NCBI RefSeq assembly: GCF_042453785.1
Contig: NC_091673.1
Span: 1,309,501 to 1,373,500 of the forward strand
DNA from: Malus domestica
Lineage: Eukaryota > Streptophyta > Magnoliopsida > Rosales > Rosaceae
Reading direction: 5' to 3'
DNA length: 64,000 nt
Shown here: in pieces, positions 57,243 through 64,000 of the stretch
How positions within the stretch are numbered: position 1 is the first letter of the stretch
How the letters are laid out: the number at the start of each line of letters is the position of its first letter
Translations under genes and position numbers: made by a program
Notes under the pieces: generated by a model
What the model saw: the letters and a program-made list of their open reading frames with translations, nothing else
What the model was told of the DNA's origin: nothing
The model's database searches: none

Positions 57243-57720
57243 CTTTTTTTCCACACCGTTGGGGCATATACATACACACACCATGCATATATATATGCGA
57301 TCGATGTTAATGGAATCTGCACTAGACCGCACTATGCATGTTTTGCCTTGACGTGCAGAATTGTCATGATCATGGATAGCAACGGCAGATGAAGGAGCAT
57401 TTATACGATGAAGTACGAGTAAATACATGTTCACGACCGAAAAAAACCGAGACGATGTTTTTTATTTATTTTTTGAATGAAAAAAAGGTTTATTATATTA
57501 ATATCCCATAAATTGTTGAATAAACTTCACATACTTAATACACCATATATTTGCTTTTTCACTTAAAAATTATCTTAATACACCTTACATAATTTCCCAT
57601 AATATCCTTACACCCCACATTCTCAATATACACCTTATATTTTGTACATACACCCCACATCTGATCTAGCAGGCCATTCGACAACACTTTACTGACTGCA
57701 CAGTCATTACTATTGCGCGT
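57243..57720. other. Upstream of copy D to the start of the gypsy fossil
   Basis: Promoter of copy D, then AT-rich sequence with ACACCTTA and ACACCCCACAT phrases. No gene seen. Confidence 0.5.
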
Positions 57721-58299
57721 TGTGGAGCCAAAAATAATCAAGAAGAATATGGAGGTGACACGTGGATTGTAGGGTAAAAAGGACAAAACCACCCTCGAGG
57801 AACACAAGAACTCCTACGCGCGAGCAGGGGACAACCATCCCTCAATCAAGTCAAAAGTGCCCAAAATAGGTATTTATTTAAAACATATTTCATCCATCCT
57901 CATCAAATATTCTCCACAAGGTAACCACCAAATCTTTCATTTCAAATTATATTAATTAGCTAATTAATTGATTTATTATTCAATTAATTTATTAATTAGC
58001 TACAAATCATGGATCTCACCCAAAAAATCATCCAAGCGGTCGGTCTATCTCCTCCCAAAGGGACCGGCCACATCCATATATAAACACCCTCATTTTCTCC
58101 AAAACCTAAGTTTTACACTCTTGCTAAATTCTCCAAACATTTTTCCCTCAAAATTCTAACTTTGGCATCGAAGGTTCTTCGGCCAAAGCCCTCTTCATTC
58201 ATCGTGGGCGTGTGAGGCTCTTGGCCTTGACCGAAGGTGTTATTTGTTTTGTAGGTACAATTTTGTCCAATAACAAGGAGGAATAAATTTGCATCCACA
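57721..58299 (+). repeat. 5' LTR of the gypsy fossil
   Basis: Starts TGTGGAGCCAAAAATAATC and ends AATTTGCATCCACA. A TATA-like box lies at about 58078-58085. The boundaries are inferred from the inverted ends because the second LTR is outside the window. Confidence 0.65.
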
Positions 58300-61200
58300 A
58301 ATTTGTACTTTCATTGAGAGTTGAGTCACACGCTTGTAAAAGACTCTCGCATCTAAGGTTTTTTGTTTCTTTGCTTATTTGTAGATTTTTCATACATTCT
58401 TATTCTTGGAATTTTTATTTCTAAAAATTCTTTACTAAAACGTAAAACAAAAGTACAATGGCAAGAGATTCGGAAACCTCGACAAACGGAAATTCCAACG
58501 TTCAAGGATTATGACCACGGCGATCTACAAGGCATAACATAACGATAAGCAGAACGGCACCCCCACGAGGCACCACCACGGCAGCCACCTTTGGCAAAAC
58601 CCAAGGCTCTAAGGCCACGACCTAAGCCGTGCCATTTCAACCTTCAAGGGCCCAAGCCTTAGCTGAGCCAGCCCGTGCCGTCTAAACCCAACGCAAGCCC
58701 AACACGTTGCCAAGCTGAGCCCAAGCTTCACACCCGCGTGCGCCACACGTCGAGCAACTCACTCCCGTGGCCCAGTCTGCTCCCCTCCCATTACCCAGCC
58801 CACTCTCATGGCCCAACCTGCTCCCGTAGCTCAACCTGCTCATGTGGCCCAGCCTGCTCCCGTGGCCTTCCAAGTAGCCCAAATCGGTCCAAGATTAGTT
58901 CAACCGTCCTGGCTTCAAATTTATGGGCTTACAATAAAATTGGGGGCATTTTTCACCACATTTCTCCGCGGATTTGCCATTTCTCAACTTAAATCTCGCA
59001 CCCGGAGTCTACCACACTTCCACTGCTCAAGGAGACATATTCATTCCAAGCTCTTCCAACCTAAATAAGGAACAACACTTGTCTCGACAAGTCATATAAT
59101 TAACGAGCACCTTCGCACATCAGATGACCTTGGTGAATCAACTATTGCAGCGTACCGAGATGCAACGTGCCCCAAAGGAGGTGTCCTGAAGTAAGACAAT
59201 GGTAGACAAAGAACTTCTCCAGTAGCGTCCCTGCAAGTAGCCACTCGACCAGCCACGAACTGAGCGTTCGAGCAATGTACACTCCCGATTGGGCCCCCAA
59301 GATAGCGTATACTCCCGTCTTAACACGCGGAGGAGCATGCACTCTCGAATAGGGCCACAAACGAGCATATATTCACTGTTAAGGCCACACTTTGATAGTC
59401 AACATAAGCAACCTTCCAAGTGAAGTGTTCATTCGAAGCTAGGCCCGCAAAGAGCATCATCCACCTCACATCAGAGTAGGCAGCACGAAGGACAGAGAGA
59501 ATCAATCACTCAGTCTGGCTTAAACTCAACTAATAGCCTGCGAAGAATTCCCTCGCCTGCTAGAAACGAACCACATGCATCGCAGCCGCGACATAGACGA
59601 GTCAAGTACGTAGAAGAGCATCCTAGACCAGTAGGTCACGACTGGGGCCAACCGAGAGCTCTGTTACCCCCAATAAAAGAAAATTTAGGAAGAAGTAGAA
59701 ATGCTCATGACTGAGCGATTGCGCGATTTCCAAGGTAACAAGGTCATTAATGAGGCACCACGATGAGACATGACCAACATAAGTAGGTCACCCTTCATTG
59801 ACGAGATTGAGCAGGCAGAGCCTCTATTCAAGTTCAACATGCCACATTTCACATCCTTCAAAGAGGATGGAGACCCGGAGAGACACCTAAAGCACTACCA
59901 AAATGCAATGATCATCTATCGAAACAACAACGATCTCATATGCAAGATGTTCGCCATCATTCTACAAGGCAAGGTAAAAGATTAGTTCTACACCCTGCCG
60001 CCACAATCCATATGGAGTTTGGACGAATTTTCTTTGGTTTTTACCAAAGAATATTCATCATATCACTCGATCAAGAAAAAGTCCGACCACTTGTTCAACG
60101 TCAAAAGAACCCAAATGAGTCACTTCATGACTATGTGAAAAGGTTCAAAGCAGAGAAGGCAAAGATAGTCGGATGCAACGACTAGATAACTAGAGCAACC
60201 TTCCAAAAATGACTTTCAGCAGACCACCTGTTGTTTAGAAAATTGATGATAAAAGAAGATTTAACTCTGGCAAACTCTTTCTCTTTGACAAAGAACCATG
60301 CATTTGGGACGAGGCTCGCCGATCCAGATGCAAAGACTTGAAATAGAACATGACATCACTTCTCTACTATCCAAACCTGAAGCGACGAATAATCTATTCG
60401 CATGTTTGATGGTATCTGAAGCAGCAATAAGCTCTACCATCATACGAGAAGAATTGGGGGCCCGACTACCTATATTCCACAATTCAAACACTCTTCTCAA
60501 TGCTACCAGAAATTCAAAAGCTAACTTTGGCGATAGTTGTTGCAACCTGGAAGCTTAAGTTTTACTTTCAGACACATGCAGTCATCTTCATGAAGCACTA
60601 TTTCGCCCAATCCAGACGCGTGTCGATAAAGGCGTAGACATTGGCGGATGCAAAATTTTCTGACGAACGTAACAACTCGACCCAAAAGACGCCCCAATGG
60701 CAGACGAACACTAGAATGACTCACTTGGAATCAAGTTTTGCCCTCATTACCCCAAAAGATTCTACATAGGAGAAACATGTACCGGTAGTTAAACACCACC
60801 TTCTGCTACGTGTCACACAACCCTCGCTGACCCTTACTCCATAATTCAACTATAGAGTGACTCAATACTGGTAGTTGAGCATCTCTTATTACGTTTAACA
60901 TGGCCCCAGCTCCAAGGCTCCCTACCATGCATTCACAACGCAACATGGTGACCCAACGACAGCTTCACGACTCCCTATTGTTCCTTCACACCTAGTTTAG
61001 GAGACGCAAAAAAACGACTTAACAATGCCCCGGAGGTAGCCGAGCACGCTCTAGCCGTGCCTGCTCCACTCGATGGAGACCTCTAGCATTTACATGTCGA
61101 CGGCGCATCCAACTACAAAGGTTAAGGAGCATGCATGGTCCTTGTCACCCCAGACGGTTCGATGCTTAAGCATGCGATCACTTTAGGCTTCAAAACATCC

Positions 61201-63509
61201 AACAACGAAGCAAAGTGTGAGGCCCTACTAGCAGGCATCTAAATGGTAAAAGATTTGGCGGTGAAAAAGCTCGCAATTCATTCTGATTCCCAGCCAATCA
61301 CTAGCCAGACTACTTGAGGCGTTTCAAACTTACACCCTTACTCAAGTTCCACGGGTAGACAACATTCACATGGACGCACTAGTTGGCCTAGGCTCATCCT
61401 TTAACCGCTAAAGGCAGCAAACTAGAGGTGGAATATCTAGACAAGCCAAGTATAGAGGCGGAGCCAGCAGCCGAGGTGTCACAAGCTAATACAATTCCAA
61501 ACTGGCAAGATTCTATTATAGACTACCTGGTTAATGACACACTCCCCATGGAAATATTGGAGTCTAGAAAGCTCCAAACAAAGGCAGCGCGCTATTACAT
61601 GTGGAACGACATTCTCATATGAAGATCCTACATTGGACCACATCTCCGCTGTTTAGCATCTCCCGACGACTTAAAGGTTCTAAGCTCAATCCATGAAGGC
61701 ATTTTTGGAAATCACTCCGGAAGCCAATCCTTAACACAGAAGGCTTTAAACGTAGGCTACTACTGGCATACCATGCACCAAGACGCTAAAGAGTTAGTTC
61801 AAAAGTACGATCGCTGCCAACACTATAAGTCGATATCAGCACTGTCTGCCAGCAAATTACACCCGCAGACAAGTCCTTGGTCGTTCACGCAATGGGAAAT
61901 CGACCTGGTATGACCAATGTTGCCCGCTACTAGGGGCAAAGGCATGACGATTGTGATAACCAATTACTTCACCTAATGGGTAAAAGCAGAGCCCATGACT
62001 ACCATGACATAAAAGGACATAAAGCGTTTCATATGGAGGAACATCATTTGCCGATTTGGCATCCCTCAATCCATCGTCACAAATAACGCCCCGTAATTCG
62101 TAGGAAAAAATTTGGCAAAGTTCTTCCAAAAGTATGGCATCAAGCAGCACATGTCCACGCCAAGATATCCTCAAGGCAATGGGCAGGCCAAAACATCCCA
62201 TTAGACGATCCTTAACTGCTTCAAGAAGTCCATCTCCGACAAAAAGGGAAAATAGCCAAATGAACTTCCCGGATGTCTATAGGTGTATCACATCACCAAA
62301 TGATGAGCCACCAGTGAAACTCATTTCTTTTTGGCATTTGGTTCAAAAGTGATCAGTTATCCCAATGTCATTGTGCTAGGTATCAACACTCAACTGCCAA
62401 GCATCGAGTAGAACAGTAAGGCGATGGCCACAACCTTAAATCTGGCAGAAGAGAAACGAGAGCAGACTATCACCCTCATCGTAGCCTACTAGTAGCTCAT
62501 CCTCTCCAGCTACAATAAAAGGGCCAAGATCCAGTAGTTTCAGCACGGAGATCTAAACCTAAGGAAAACCTTCATCACTGCTCGCAGAGAAGACTCCAAA
62601 AGATTAATTGCATCTGGGAAGGTCCGTACAAGATCAGTAGAGTAGGCAGCAAAGGAAATTACACCCTCGCCACCATGAATGACAAAGAGATCGAAAAGTA
62701 GTGGAACACCTACAATATGAAGAAGTACCATGTGTGACTTCCCACTACATCAAAGCCCGAAGACTCAAGCAACTCGACGGGCACCACCTCACATGCTGAA
62801 GATTATCCAATTGTTATGCAGTTCTTACATTACAGCTAAATTCTCATTCGTTTCACTTGTTTTTCAATGAGGAATTCAAAAGTAATCTACAACTTAGCTT
62901 GGCTACATGCTTACAACAACTAATCATTCATGCACTTCAAAAGAAGATCGCGTCATTCTTAGAGACTCATCGCAGGAATTACACCCCCCGAGGGACTAAC
63001 CATGTTATCCAGTGCAAGAAAGTAAACTAATTCCCCGACACCCAACTGGGTCTGCTCTCCAGTGCAAGAGCGTAAACCAATTCCCCAACACCCACATGAG
63101 TTTGCTCTTTAAGGTGACAGGATAAACTTTACACTCCGAATATCCAAACGTGGATGAGCCAAGCTACCCTAGTATAACTAGGTGCACGATGGCTTGCGCC
63201 GGGATTCCTAGACGTGGATGGCCAATAGAACCAAAGTTCTACACCAACAACTACGGATGCATCGGCTACGCGAGCCTGTTTGCTTATAGAAAAGTATCAC
63301 GCATACCACTTGTCTATAAAGTCTAAAGGTTAGGGCATGAACAAAAGAAGCGAAGATGGAGAAAAACGAAGGAATCAAGTTTATTAAATTTTCTAGCAAA
63401 ATTGATAAACAACTTGCAAAGACCGAAGAAGTTCAAGGAAAGCAAAAGGCAACGAGGGAAACAAAGAAAATCCTAAAGACTACCTAGACTACTACTTTTC
63501 AGCAGCTTA

Positions 63510-64000
63510 AACACTCCACGATTACTCGGTCGCCACACCTTCAGCAATCGCGACATTCTCAGCAGCGGCACCATCCGGTGTTTCACCCCCGGCTGCTCCA
63601 GCCTAGGCACCAACATCTCCAACTACTTCACCAATGGAGGTCTCAAAAGTATAAGTCAGTTTTCTAGAGAAATATAGAAGGTTTCGAAGTCTCTCCCAGC
63701 AAACTTGAAGTCAGATGGCTTACCAAATAGATGATCTACATAACCCAGCTTGTAGAAATCAGCCTGACTTTGAATAAGCGGAGCCTCGAGCCCAGCTTTC
63801 TCACATTTCAGCTGCCTGATCTCCTCGAACAGACCAACACGGACACGCTACAACTCATCCACTTATTTCTTCAAACATTCGTTATCTTATGTGCATCTTA
63901 AAGTTCCAACACTTGGGGTTCAAGCCTATCAACAACCTTCTTGAAGTGGATCACTTGGTTATAAGCAGCAATCAACTCTTCATCCTTTATATAAGTAGTG
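63510..64000 (-). pseudogene. Antisense ORF remnant in the gypsy fossil
   Basis: On the minus strand, coiled-coil-like and conserved pieces are visible (ELIAAYNQVIHFKKVVDRLE, EEIRQLKCEKAGLEAPL, LFGKPSDFKFAGRDFETF). They resemble plant transposon-associated proteins that I remember from Rosaceae gene sets. The ORF is antisense to gag-pol and lies after the integrase region, where extra ORFs are known in Tat-type elements. Broken; continues past the window end. Confidence 0.6.

Larger units (their letters stand above)
57721..64000 (+). mobile_element. Ty3/gypsy (Tat-like) LTR retrotransposon fossil, runs off the window
   Basis: The 5' LTR is about 57721-58299, with TGTGGA and TCCACA at its ends and TATATAAACACC inside. 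The next sequence, AATTTGTACTTTCATTGAGAG, is typical of the leader junction in plant Tat-type elements. A gag-like region is at about 58459-60190 (FNMPHFTSFKEDGDPERHLK), an RNase H-like segment at about 61080-61250 (VDGASN, SNNEAKCEALLAG), and an integrase region at about 61640-62750. An antisense coiled-coil ORF remnant follows at about 63510 to the end. Broken many times. No 3' LTR in the window, so age cannot be estimated here. Confidence 0.82.

Noticed and set aside
57559-57807. 82-codon minus-strand ORF at the start of the gypsy LTR
   Set aside because: It spans the LTR boundary and does not match gag, pol or a host family.
1-64000. CRISPR arrays, bacterial operons, ribosome binding sites or phage attachment sites
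   Set aside because: The window is intron-rich plant nuclear DNA; the tandem repeats found have no spacer structure.
1-64000. tRNA genes
   Set aside because: I found no cloverleaf with intact A and B boxes by eye; a covariance-model scan would be needed to exclude them fully.

Overview
The window is plant nuclear DNA, most likely from a rosid and probably the apple/pear group of Rosaceae. The placement is inference: the gene structures are typical eudicot, and the miniature inverted-repeat elements and LTR sequences resemble ones I remember from Malus and Pyrus. Genes are split by GT..AG introns. I assembled exon chains by hand from splice signals, reading frame and family knowledge.

Gene layout. 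(1) PUX2, a UBX-domain cofactor of the CDC48 ATPase, at 355-3212 (+). (2) A repeat-filled stretch at 3398-9300: two RTE-type LINE fragments flank a non-autonomous LTR-type fossil that carries an antisense coiled-coil ORF. (3) A gene-free, MITE-rich stretch at 9300-15000. (4) A TIFY6B/JAZ3-type jasmonate repressor at 15447-17751 (+), with three G-boxes and a TATA box upstream. (5) Mediator subunit 23 at 19528-28215 (-), 21 exons, about 1602 aa. (6) A GPI-anchored GH17 beta-1,3-glucanase with an X8 domain at 30051-33080 (+). (7) A SKIP28-like F-box gene at 33558-34696 (-). (8) An LC8-type dynein light chain at 35178-36484 (-). (9) A decayed organellar large-subunit rRNA insertion near 37140-37480. 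(10) A cluster of PLANT CADMIUM RESISTANCE (PLAC8) genes on the minus strand at 38398-57242: four intact-looking genes and one truncated copy. (11) A fossil Tat-type Ty3/gypsy element from 57721 to beyond the window end.

The PLAC8 cluster grew by a tandem duplication and then by copying a gene pair as a block. It has since taken in a Ty1/copia fossil (44853-51295, target duplication CGTCA, itself holding a nested solo LTR), a GH9 endoglucanase fragment, and a TIR element at 54615-55753. That TIR element carries two exons of a replication factor C subunit 3 gene with the intron still between them.

The most unusual signals are the RFC3-carrying TIR element and a recurring pattern in the retroelement fossils. 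Three different LTR-type fossils each carry a coiled-coil ORF antisense to the LTRs. Two of those ORFs are homologous and each has a TATA-like box about 115 bp before its ATG. No operon logic applies here. Functional links visible in the window are JAZ with Mediator (both in transcriptional control; chance proximity is possible) and the local PLAC8 expansion.
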